Below are positions 1 to 5,418 of a DNA stretch of 5,418 nt, piece by piece (within the stretch, counting starts at the first letter, position 1; each line of letters opens with the position of its first letter). The notes beneath the pieces were generated by a model. That model saw only the letters and a program-made list of their open reading frames with translations, was not told the DNA's origin and did not search any database. The stretch covers positions 1-5,418 of the forward strand of contig CAIXMC010000447.1 of NCBI GenBank assembly GCA_903920405.1. The letters run 5' to 3'. This DNA comes from an uncultured beta proteobacterium. Lineage in GTDB: Bacteria; Pseudomonadota; Gammaproteobacteria; Burkholderiales; Burkholderiaceae_C. Both the position numbers and the translations under genes were made by a program.

Positions 1-117
1 CCCCATTTGGCTCGTCAGATTTGGGCGCACTGCGTCGTTACAAATCGCTTATGTGGCATGGCCACACCGCGCGATTTGCGCCTAGCATTGCATCCCAATT
101 CTGACGGCCAAATGGGG
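1..117. repeat. Long imperfect palindrome (about 117 bp) at the window edge
   Basis: The outer ten bases at 1-10 (CCCCATTTGG) are the exact reverse complement of 108-117 (CCAAATGGGG). The complementarity continues inward with small gaps: GTCAGA-TTGGG at 14-25 against its complement at about 94-104, then CAAATCGC at about 41-48 against GCGATTTG at 71-78, and a centre around GTGGCATGGCCAC (53-65). The whole segment could fold into one hairpin with arms of about 55 nt. No open reading frame explains it. It resembles a REP/BIME-type or miniature inverted-repeat element, but I do not recognise the family. The dyad starts at base 1, so the true left end may lie outside the window. Confidence 0.8.
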
Positions 118-166
118 AACTTATTACTGACCACATCCTAACCTGAAATTACAGAAGGAAAAAACA

Positions 167-307
167 ATGACCCGACAATCATTTGACACGTCTGGGGGTG
201 TTGTTCCGGGTGCGATTCAAAGTGATGTGGAGAAGCCAGCTTGGCAGCATAAGGAGACGAGTTTGGCGAATGTGCTCGCCCATTTTTACTATCAAAAAAA
301 TAGCTAA
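167..307 (+). CDS. Small ORF, 46 codons, running from flank into the MITE-like element; doubtful
   Basis: An ATG at 167 is preceded by a purine-rich AGAAGGAAAAAACA that could act as a ribosome binding site, with about 8 bases between the AGAAGG core and the ATG. The frame encodes MTRQSFDTSGGVVPG... and ends with TAA at 305-307. The first 13 codons lie outside the transposon-like element, and the rest is contributed by the element from base 208 on. If the insertion is real, this ORF is chimeric. In the reconstructed empty site the same frame would stop after about 18 codons. I recognise no domain or family. It may be the start of a decayed gene, or not translated at all. Confidence 0.2.
   Translation: MTRQSFDTSGGVVPGAIQSDVEKPAWQHKETSLANVLAHFYYQKNS
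199..207. repeat. 9-bp direct repeat, left copy (putative target-site duplication)
   Basis: TGTTGTTCC directly abuts the left terminal inverted repeat. The identical nine bases directly abut the right terminal inverted repeat at 424-432. This is the expected footprint of a DDE-type transposition event. Confidence 0.85.
208..229 (+). repeat. Left terminal inverted repeat of the MITE-like element
   Basis: These 22 bases, beginning GGGTGCGATTC and ending AGTGATGTG, are the exact reverse complement of 402-423. Beyond base 22 the two ends match only in scattered positions, so the perfect repeat stops sharply on the inner side. Confidence 0.88.
265..287 (+). terminator. Possible weak plus-strand hairpin terminator inside the element
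   Basis: GGCGA (265-269) and TCGCC (276-280) form a 5-bp GC-rich stem around a 6-base loop. CA and five T residues (283-287) follow. The stem is short, so termination would be weak at best. It could end transcripts entering the element from the left, such as one started upstream of the small ORF at 167. Confidence 0.3.
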
Positions 308-331
308 CTACGCAAGCAGGACGGGCGTTAG
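294..331 (-). terminator. Possible terminator of the lptA-lptB-rpoN operon, inside the element
   Basis: Read on the minus strand, CTAACGC (331 down to 325) can pair with GC...GTTAG (313-312 and 308-304). This leaves a 3-base bulge and an 11-base loop. After the bases CTA comes a run of seven T (300 down to 294). A stem followed by a U-tract about 205 bases past the rpoN stop is a reasonable Rho-independent terminator. The bulge makes it imperfect. If functional, the mobile element supplies the 3' end of the operon transcript. Confidence 0.4.
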
Positions 332-401
332 AGGCCGATTTGTTATACAAAAAAAAACTCACTCAAGTTCGTGCAGCTTGACAAGAAAACATTACCGACT
401 A

Positions 402-423
402 CACATCACTTTGAATCGCACCC
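402..423 (-). repeat. Right terminal inverted repeat of the MITE-like element
   Basis: This is the exact reverse complement of 208-229 over all 22 positions. Its outer end, CCC at 421-423, is immediately followed by the second copy of the 9-bp direct repeat. Confidence 0.88.
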
Positions 424-432
424 TGTTGTTCC
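424..432. repeat. 9-bp direct repeat, right copy (putative target-site duplication)
   Basis: TGTTGTTCC is identical to 199-207 and touches the outer end of the right inverted repeat. Removing 208-432 restores a plausible empty site that reads GGGGGTGTTGTTCC then TCCTTGCAGG. Confidence 0.85.
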
Positions 433-536
433 TCCTTGCAGGCGGTAGCCTGGCCGCGTCGTCACGCCTACCCAGACGCGCCGCCAGTCACCCACTCGGA
501 TCCGTTCAACTGAGGAATCCAGGTGGAATCGCACAC
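433..536. other. Non-coding spacer between the element and the rpoN 3' end
   Basis: About 100 bases, GC-rich in the middle, without a recognisable gene on either strand. It contains a 6-bp inverted repeat, CGCGTC (455-460) against GACGCG (475-480), with a 14-base loop and no T-run, so it is not a convincing terminator. No hpf, ptsN or hprK sequence follows rpoN here. Together with 118-198, this is probably the remnant of the ancestral rpoN downstream region. Confidence 0.5.
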
Positions 537-2126
537 CTACAGCGCCTTTCTTAACGGTGCCGGTGCAATGCGCAAGGCTTCACGGTATTTGGCGACGGTG
601 CGGCGGGCGCATTCAATGCCTTGTTCTTTCAGCATTTCAGACATTTGGTTGTCACTAAGTGGCTTGTTCGGATTTTCAGCCTCTACAAACTGTTTGATCA
701 GGGCGCGCACAGCGGTGCTTGAGGCGTTGCCACCGCACTCTGTTGCCAAGCCTGAACCAAAAAAATACTTCAGCTCAAATGTACCCAAGGGCGTTGCCAT
801 GTATTTGGCGCTGGTTACGCGGCTGATGGTGGATTCGTGCAGTCCCAGCTCGTCTGCAATTTCACGCAATACCAAGGGACGCATGGCCAAATTGCCATGT
901 ACCAAAAAACCCTTTTGTCGTTCCACAATGGCGTTGCTGACGCGCAAAATGGTGTCAAAACGCTGCTGGATATTCTTGATAAACCAGCGCGCTTCCATCA
1001 ATCTCTGTTGCAGCGCCTGCACATTAGACTCGTTGCCGGCACCGGCCTTGTAGCCTTTGAGTGCGTTGGCATAAACATCATGCACACGCAACCGAGGCAT
1101 CACATCAGGGTTGAGCTGCACCTTGAATTTGGTGGCACTGCCTGTGCCTGTTTGGGTCACCAGCACATCGGGCACCACCATGTTGCGCTCCACATCCACA
1201 AAACGCCGACCCGGTTTTGGGTCAAGTCTGCCAATCAGGGCAATGGCCGAACGCACAGCAGCATCGCTGGCGGTGCATAACGTCACCAGATGCCGTATGT
1301 CACGTCGTGCCAAAAAGTCCATGGGTTGCTCGCAGATGCGCAGAGCAACATCCACTATCCTGGGATCTGCCGTGTCATTCCAACTGACCTTCGAAGCCAT
1401 GGCTTTGAGTTGCAGGCTCAAACATTCGGCCAGACTGCGCGCCCCAACACCCACTGGCTCCAGACTTTGCAACAAACGCAAAGCCACAGTGAGGTGGTGC
1501 AAAAATTGTGTTGTCTGATGGGTATCCGTGCCGGCAAGGCTGGATGCCAACTCGCTTAATTCATCTTCGAGGTAGCCATCGTCATTGAGCGATTCAATCA
1601 AAAACCACAAAGCGGCACGGTCTTCGTTGCTCAAGTGCAAGTGAAGAACCTGAGTATGCAAAAATTTTTGCAATGAGATGGGGCTGAGTGCAATTTCAGT
1701 TGCATCGGTGTCATCGTCACTGCTCAAATTGTTGCCTTGAGCCGGCGCTTCGCCGCCCCATTCGCTGTCGTCTGCTGGCAGGGACACACTGCCGTCACCC
1801 TCCCATCCTACGGGGTCTTCAACCCATGAATTCTCATCATCATTTTGGCCTCCATCGCTTGACTGGCTTGCGTTGTTAGCTATAGAATAAATAGCAGTTT
1901 CTGATTCAAGGTCGCTTTGACTGACCGGTGTATCGGCCTGTGCCACACCAAACAATTCACGTTCTGCATCGTTTTGTAATCGTTCCAGAAAAGGGTTGTC
2001 ATCGAGCATTTGCCCTACTTCTTGTTCAAATTCCAATGTGGAGAGTTGAAGCAGGCGAATGGATTGCTGCAAATGGGGTGAGAGCGCCAGATGCTGCGAA
2101 ACGCGCAATGACAGACCCTGTTGCAT
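537..2126 (-). CDS. rpoN: RNA polymerase sigma-54 factor RpoN
   Basis: Sigma-54 directs RNA polymerase to -24/-12 promoters and needs AAA+ activators to open them. Region I is at residues 1-48 (MQQGLSLRVSQHLALSPHLQ, then QSIRLLQLS), the glutamine- and leucine-rich activator-response part. Residues 50-145 form the acidic, low-complexity region II (DDENSW, DDDTDA). The core-binding domain spans about 148-345. A helix-turn-helix lies near 420-441 (REIADELGLHESTISRVTSAKY region), followed by FELKYFFGSG. The RpoN box ARRTVAKYRE at 507-516 reads the -24 element. At 529 aa it is slightly longer than the E. coli protein (477 aa), mostly in the linker. I chose the ATG at 2126-2124, which shares one base with the lptB stop (TGATG). 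A GTG one codon upstream is also possible. No strong Shine-Dalgarno is visible, so translational coupling to lptB is likely. It is the last gene of the operon. Confidence 0.97.
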   Translation of the reverse strand: MQQGLSLRVSQHLALSPHLQQSIRLLQLSTLEFEQEVGQMLDDNPFLERLQNDAERELFGVAQADTPVSQSDLESETAIYSIANNASQSSDGGQNDDENSWVEDPVGWEGDGSVSLPADDSEWGGEAPAQGNNLSSDDDTDATEIALSPISLQKFLHTQVLHLHLSNEDRAALWFLIESLNDDGYLEDELSELASSLAGTDTHQTTQFLHHLTVALRLLQSLEPVGVGARSLAECLSLQLKAMASKVSWNDTADPRIVDVALRICEQPMDFLARRDIRHLVTLCTASDAAVRSAIALIGRLDPKPGRRFVDVERNMVVPDVLVTQTGTGSATKFKVQLNPDVMPRLRVHDVYANALKGYKAGAGNESNVQALQQRLMEARWFIKNIQQRFDTILRVSNAIVERQKGFLVHGNLAMRPLVLREIADELGLHESTISRVTSAKYMATPLGTFELKYFFGSGLATECGGNASSTAVRALIKQFVEAENPNKPLSDNQMSEMLKEQGIECARRTVAKYREALRIAPAPLRKAL

Positions 2127-2908
2127 CACATTTTGAAGTGTTCGCCCAGATAGACCCGACGCACTTCCACGTCATTGACAATCTCGGCGGGAGTTCCTTG
2201 CGCCAGCACGCTGCCGTCGCTGATGATATAAGCGTGGTCGCAAATTCCCAGGGTTTCACGCACATTGTGGTCGGTGATGAGTACCCCAATGCCACGACTT
2301 TTCAGAAAGCCGATGATGCGCTGAATCTCAATCACGGCAATGGGGTCAATGCCGGCAAAAGGCTCATCGAGCAAAATAAAACGTGGCTCAGTGGCCAGTG
2401 CGCGGGCAATTTCCACCCGCCGACGTTCACCGCCTGAGAGCGCCAGTGCCGAAGACTCACGCAGGTGATCGACTCGCAAATCTTGCAATAAAGTGCTCAG
2501 ACGCTTTTCAATTTCAGGTTCGTCCAAGGGGTTGCCATGCTCGTCGTGTTGAAGCTCCAGCACGGCTCGAACATTGTCAGCGACGTTGAGTTTGCGAAAA
2601 ATAGAGGCTTCTTGAGGCAGGTAACTCAAACCCAGGCGGGCACGTCGGTGGATGGGCATGTGTTCAATCGACTGCCCATCAATGCTGATTTCCCCCGCAC
2701 TGGCACGCACCAAGCCCACAATCATGTAAAACGACGTGGTTTTTCCAGCGCCATTGGGGCCAAGCAAACCCACCACTTCACCCTTGCATACGGTAAGCGA
2801 CACATCCTTCACGGCTTTGCGGCTGCCATAAAATTTTTGCAAATGCCGTGCCTGCAATCGGCTTACACAGTCGTGCAATCGAGAGGGCAGGGCGGTAGGC
2901 ATGGTCAT
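2126..2908 (-). CDS. lptB: Lipopolysaccharide export ABC transporter ATP-binding protein LptB
   Basis: LptB is the cytoplasmic ATPase that, with LptF and LptG, extracts lipopolysaccharide from the inner membrane and drives it along the Lpt bridge. The 260-residue product has Walker A GPNGAGKTT (50-58), the Q-loop glutamine Q99 (YLPQEASIF), ABC signature LSGGERRR (158-165), Walker B FILLDEPFAGID (177-188) with catalytic E182, and switch histidine H214 (ITDHNV). The segment YLPQEASIFRKLNV and the ending YLGEHFKM are characteristic of LptB rather than of other ABC ATPases. It carries about 15 extra N-terminal residues compared with the 241-aa E. coli protein, and a start at the internal ATG two codons in is also possible. 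Its ATG overlaps the lptA stop by four bases (ATGA), so the two are likely translationally coupled. Confidence 0.97.
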   Translation of the reverse strand: MTMPTALPSRLHDCVSRLQARHLQKFYGSRKAVKDVSLTVCKGEVVGLLGPNGAGKTTSFYMIVGLVRASAGEISIDGQSIEHMPIHRRARLGLSYLPQEASIFRKLNVADNVRAVLELQHDEHGNPLDEPEIEKRLSTLLQDLRVDHLRESSALALSGGERRRVEIARALATEPRFILLDEPFAGIDPIAVIEIQRIIGFLKSRGIGVLITDHNVRETLGICDHAYIISDGSVLAQGTPAEIVNDVEVRRVYLGEHFKM

Positions 2909-3498
2909 TGTGGCGGGGTTAGCTGTGGGCTGCTCTGCAGTTCAGTGGCAGGGGCAGGTGGTGTGACAGATTTTGGGGTTAGCATGGCGTGAACCTTGCC
3001 GCCTTTTGACCGAGCCGAACCCGGCGAGCCGTCTAGTGTAAAGACACCCGTGGTGTTGTTATAGACAATGACCGCAGCGCTGAATTCATCGCTTACGACA
3101 GCACCGCGATAGCGCCGCAACTGCGCTCCAGCAATTAATTTGACGGTATCTGCACGCCCGTCGTATTCAATGGATTGGGCTTCGCCTTCCATGAACTCAT
3201 CTACACCCTCGCGTTTTTGCCGGAAAAAAGCCTTTTTGCCAAGGCTGGCAGTGATGGCGCCATATTGATAGCCGAGCGGGTCCTGGCGAACCTCCATTTT
3301 GTCGCCACGCATCACAATCGTGCCTTTGGTCAAGACCACCGCGCCCGTAAACACGCTCTGCTGCAGGGCATCGTCATAGCGCAAGGCATCGGCTTCAATG
3401 TTCATGGGCCTGTCGCGGTCCGCTTTTTCGGCATGAACCCAAAAAGCACATAGCGGCCAAATCAGCAACAGGCAAAAGGTGATCCGAAAGAATTTCAT
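2905..3498 (-). CDS. lptA: Lipopolysaccharide export periplasmic protein LptA
   Basis: LptA forms the periplasmic bridge that carries lipopolysaccharide from LptC at the inner membrane to LptD/E at the outer membrane. From the ATG at 3498 the product is 197 aa. Residues 1-23 form a signal peptide: MKFF-R, a hydrophobic core (ITFCLLLIWPLCAFW), and a likely cleavage after VHA. The mature part opens with DRPMNIEADALRYDD (about 29-43), the hallmark start of the OstA/LptA jellyroll. FTGAVVLTKGTIVMRGDKMEV and IEYDGRADTVKLIAGAQLRR repeats of the same fold follow. The C-terminus is proline-rich and probably disordered. An in-frame TTG at 3567 would add 23 lysine-rich residues ahead of the signal peptide and is less likely. 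No strong Shine-Dalgarno precedes the ATG. It heads the visible operon; the usual upstream partner lptC is absent. Confidence 0.93.
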   Translation of the reverse strand: MKFFRITFCLLLIWPLCAFWVHAEKADRDRPMNIEADALRYDDALQQSVFTGAVVLTKGTIVMRGDKMEVRQDPLGYQYGAITASLGKKAFFRQKREGVDEFMEGEAQSIEYDGRADTVKLIAGAQLRRYRGAVVSDEFSAAVIVYNNTTGVFTLDGSPGSARSKGGKVHAMLTPKSVTPPAPATELQSSPQLTPPQ

Positions 3499-3774
3499 CA
3501 GTTTCAATTGTTTTTTTGAGGGTGACAAAGCAAACAGCGTCTTTCTTTTTTTTACTGAGTTCCTCAAGCATCTGTGCAGGATCGCCGGCCATGATAATTT
3601 TTCGCACGAACTCCACGAATGCTTGCACGAGAGGCTTGTCTCAGATTCTCTACAGTGTACGCGAGTACCTTATTTTCCAGGCAGGCGAGTCTCTGTCCGA
3701 CCCGTCTTCTAAAATGAATTTTCTCAAATCCTGTTCAACTGAACCAGTGCCAGCCCATAGTTCTGGCTTTTTCC
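3499..3774. other. Divergent intergenic region between lptA and argA
   Basis: These 276 bases separate two divergently transcribed genes and should hold both promoters. I see no convincing gene on either strand. A minus-strand frame from GTG 3628 overlaps the lptA start and is probably fortuitous. A small dyad, GTACGCGAGTAC (3657-3668), could be an operator, but it matches no site I can name. A run of nine T with nearby pyrimidines at 3546-3553 lies just upstream of the lptA start. No sigma-54 -24/-12 site and no clear -35 for lptA were found. Confidence 0.5.
3710..3715 (+). promoter_or_regulatory. Possible -10 element of the argA promoter
   Basis: TAAAAT differs from the TATAAT consensus at one position and lies about 60 bases upstream of the argA ATG, a normal leader length. 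No good -35 hexamer sits 16-18 bases upstream (sequence there is around GAGTCT), so the call rests on the -10 alone. Confidence 0.3.
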
Positions 3775-5139
3775 ATGAGTTCCATTTTTAACTTTACCTT
3801 CGTTCCCTGGTTTCGCTCGGTTGCGCCCTACATCCATAAATTTCGCAATCAGACTTTTGTGGTCGGTGTGTGCGGTGAGGCCATTGCTGCGGGCAAGCTG
3901 CCCAATTTGGCGCAAGATTTGGCATTGATTCAAAGCATGGGGGTCAAGGTGGTACTGGTGCATGGCTTTCGGCCGCAAGTCAATGAGCAGCTCAAGGCCA
4001 AAGGGCATACATCTCGATATTTCAAAGGCATTCGCATTACCGATGAAGTGTCATTGGACTGCGCACAAGAGGCAGCCGGCCAGTTGCGCTATGAAATTGA
4101 GGCGGCCTTTAGTCAGGGTCTGCCCAATTCACCCATGGCCGGTGCGACGGTGCGGGTGATTTCTGGCAATTTTTTGACCGCACGGCCTGTAGGCATTGTG
4201 GAAGGGGTTGATTTTTTGCACTCAGGCGTCGTGCGCAAAATAGACACGGCAGGCATCATCCGATCACTTGAAATGCGCGCACTGGTGCTGATGTCGCCCT
4301 TCGGCTTTTCACCTACCGGCGAGGCTTTCAATTTGACTATGGAAGAGGTCGCCACCTCGGTGGCTGTCGCATTACAGGCTGACAAGCTGATTTTCGTGAC
4401 GGAAGTAGAGGGCATTCCCACTGTGCCAGAAAAAATCGTTAGTGAAGATAATCCCATTGACACTGAACTGCCGCTGGAAGCTGCTGAAAAACTACTGGCA
4501 GATATGCCCTCTTTCGACAAACCCAGTGACATTGCCTTTTACCTGCAGCATTGTGTGAAGGCCTGCAAAGGAGGTGTTGAGCGCAGCCACATCATTCCTT
4601 TTGCTGTCGATGGTTCTATTTTGCTAGAGGTTTATGTCCACGACGGGATAGGCACTATGGTGGTCGATGAAAAACTGGAAAGTTTGCGCGAAGCCAATGT
4701 GGATGATGTGGGTGGCATTTTGCAACTGATTGAACCGTATGAAAAAGACGGCACCATGGTCAAACGTAGTCGCACGGAAATTGAACGCGATGCGGGTCTT
4801 TACACAGTGATTGCACATGACGGGGTGATTTTTGCGTGTGCTGCGCTTTACACCTACCCTGAAGCGCGCACGGCTGAAATGGCAGCGCTGACAGTGTCGC
4901 CCCAAGCGCAGGGTCAGGGTGATGGCGAGCGGGTGCTTAAACGCATAGAGCAACGCGCCAAACTGGCGGGTCTGGACAGCATTTTTGTGCTGACAACACG
5001 AACGATGCACTGGTTTTTAAAGCGGGGTTTTGTGCAGGTGGACGCTGACTGGCTGCCTGATGCCCGCAAGAGAAAGTACAACTGGGACAGAAAAAGCCAA
5101 GTACTGGTCAAGAAACTGATGGACTTGCCGTTGCCTTGA
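3775..5139 (+). CDS. argA: Amino-acid N-acetyltransferase (N-acetylglutamate synthase) ArgA
   Basis: The enzyme transfers acetyl from acetyl-CoA to the amino group of L-glutamate, the first step of arginine biosynthesis, in the cytoplasm. The 454-aa product has the classic two-domain layout. An amino-acid-kinase-like domain (about 20-290) carries VVLVHGFRPQVNEQL (59-73) and FVTEVEGI (207-214); in this family it binds the feedback inhibitor arginine. A C-terminal GNAT acetyltransferase domain (about 300-454) carries the acetyl-CoA loop VSPQAQGQGDGERVL (374-388) and TTRTMHWFLKRGF (407-419). The start region FVPWFRSVAPYIHKFRNQ is typical of ArgA. It fixes the ATG at 3775, although only a weak ribosome binding site precedes it. 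Length is normal for the family (about 440-455). It is transcribed away from lptA, and its last 32 bases overlap the convergent dsbB. Confidence 0.97.
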   Translation: MSSIFNFTFVPWFRSVAPYIHKFRNQTFVVGVCGEAIAAGKLPNLAQDLALIQSMGVKVVLVHGFRPQVNEQLKAKGHTSRYFKGIRITDEVSLDCAQEAAGQLRYEIEAAFSQGLPNSPMAGATVRVISGNFLTARPVGIVEGVDFLHSGVVRKIDTAGIIRSLEMRALVLMSPFGFSPTGEAFNLTMEEVATSVAVALQADKLIFVTEVEGIPTVPEKIVSEDNPIDTELPLEAAEKLLADMPSFDKPSDIAFYLQHCVKACKGGVERSHIIPFAVDGSILLEVYVHDGIGTMVVDEKLESLREANVDDVGGILQLIEPYEKDGTMVKRSRTEIERDAGLYTVIAHDGVIFACAALYTYPEARTAEMAALTVSPQAQGQGDGERVLKRIEQRAKLAGLDSIFVLTTRTMHWFLKRGFVQVDADWLPDARKRKYNWDRKSQVLVKKLMDLPLP

Positions 5140-5418
5140 TGATTTTTCGCCAAAAAATAAGCAATGCCAGGATGGCGAACAATGTAAAAAAGACGAATGA
5201 CCAATTGGCGATGGACCCCCCCAGGAATGTCCAATCAATGGCAGCACAATCACCACTTCCTTTGAAAATCATAGGGATGGCGCGGCTTAAGGGAAAATTT
5301 TCAATCATGTTGTAAAAATCACGACCGCAAGCGGCAGATTCAGGGGGATTCCACTGTAACCAGCTTTGACGAGCAGCGACAAACGCGCCAAAAACTGCGG
5401 CTAAAAACATCGCCACAG
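5108..5418 (-). CDS. dsbB: Disulfide bond formation protein DsbB, C-terminal part (gene runs off the window)
   Basis: DsbB is an inner-membrane protein that re-oxidises DsbA and passes electrons to quinone. Only the last 102 codons are visible. The ATG at 5416 is internal, because about 60 residues, including the first periplasmic CxxC pair, should lie to the right of the window. What is seen starts in transmembrane helix 3 (FLAAVFGAFVAARQSWLQW). The second periplasmic loop follows, with cysteines at visible residues 30 (SAACGRD) and 57 (GSGDCAAIDW). These are 27 apart and correspond to E. coli C104 and C130. The motif FPLSRAIPMIFKGSGDC is strongly diagnostic. Helix 4 (about 68-90) and a short basic cytoplasmic tail end the protein. 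The stop codon lies inside the 3' end of argA, so the two genes converge and overlap. Confidence 0.92.
   Translation of the reverse strand, partial: VAMFLAAVFGAFVAARQSWLQWNPPESAACGRDFYNMIENFPLSRAIPMIFKGSGDCAAIDWTFLGGSIANWSFVFFTLFAILALLIFWRKIIKATASPSVS

Larger units (their letters stand above)
208..423. mobile_element. 216-bp MITE-like or internally deleted insertion sequence
   Basis: The segment is bounded by 22-bp perfect terminal inverted repeats that begin GGGTGCGATT (208-229 and 402-423). Exact 9-bp direct repeats (TGTTGTTCC) touch both outer ends. It is too short for a transposase and shows no transposase motifs, so it would be non-autonomous and mobilised in trans. The interior carries two hairpins, A-runs at 294-300 and 349-357, and a lone TTGACA at 378. 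A 9-bp duplication with GG-starting ends is known from families such as IS1 and the IS903 group of IS5, and 8-9 bp occurs in IS256 and IS1595 relatives. I cannot assign the family from sequence alone. The intact ends and duplication suggest a fairly recent insertion. Confidence 0.8.

Noticed and set aside
304..331. CTAAC...GGGCGTTAG resembling an integron attC site
   Set aside because: The two arms are only about 28 bases apart, shorter than known attC sites. The right core reads GTTAGAG, which does not fit GTTRRRY, and no cassette gene is adjacent.
138..362. Minus-strand 74-codon frame across the MITE-like element
   Set aside because: It crosses the element border, has no ribosome binding site or recognisable motif, and is best explained as a chance open frame.
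523..1053. Plus-strand open frames opposite rpoN, including one of 176 codons
   Set aside because: They lie antisense to a confidently identified rpoN with conserved motifs throughout. The translations show no family resemblance.
3499..3567. Longer LptA starting at TTG 3567
   Set aside because: It would place 23 lysine-rich residues ahead of a clear signal peptide. The ATG at 3498 gives a standard secretion signal directly at the N-terminus.
3395..3628. Minus-strand 77-codon frame starting at GTG 3628 and overlapping the lptA signal peptide region
   Set aside because: GTG start, no recognised family, and its second half lies antiphase over lptA. An A-run (AAAAAAAAG) near 3546-3553 could in principle allow slippage, but its -1 shift does not lead into the lptA frame, so a fused product is not supported.
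5141..5158. ATTTTT-CGCCA-AAAAAT dyad after the argA stop as a bidirectional terminator
   Set aside because: The stem is entirely A-T and lies within dsbB coding sequence. It lacks the GC-rich stem expected of an intrinsic terminator.

Overview
The window looks like chromosomal DNA of a Gram-negative betaproteobacterium, most likely order Burkholderiales. The best support is the fused two-domain N-acetylglutamate synthase, whose start 'FVPWFRSVAPYIHKFRNQ' I recognise as the betaproteobacterial type, plus an lptA-lptB-rpoN block and a DsbB. I assign no genus.

Layout: positions 1-117 are one long imperfect palindrome that begins exactly at the window edge. Positions 118-536 hold no convincing gene. 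They do contain a small transposon-like element (208-423) with 22-bp perfect terminal inverted repeats and a 9-bp direct repeat abutting both ends. This reads as a MITE or internally deleted IS with its target-site duplication. From 3498 down to 537 on the minus strand run lptA, lptB and rpoN, joined by stop/start overlaps and evidently one transcription unit. A 276-bp divergent intergenic region follows. Then argA lies on the plus strand (3775-5139), and the 3' part of dsbB converges on it from the right edge on the minus strand, overlapping its end by 32 bp.

Function: LptA and LptB are the periplasmic bridge and cytoplasmic ATPase of lipopolysaccharide export. RpoN (sigma-54) is co-transcribed with them, as in many proteobacteria. 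ArgA makes the first committed step of arginine synthesis. DsbB re-oxidises DsbA with quinone for periplasmic disulfide formation.

The core genes are ordinary. The unusual part is the left 540 bases. Two unrelated repeat elements sit where hpf/ptsN-type genes commonly follow rpoN, and the small element appears to carry a terminator facing the rpoN operon. On the other side, lptC and kdsC, which commonly precede lptA, are replaced by divergent argA. I see no sign of a novel multi-gene system; the MITE-like element is the best candidate for something not previously described.
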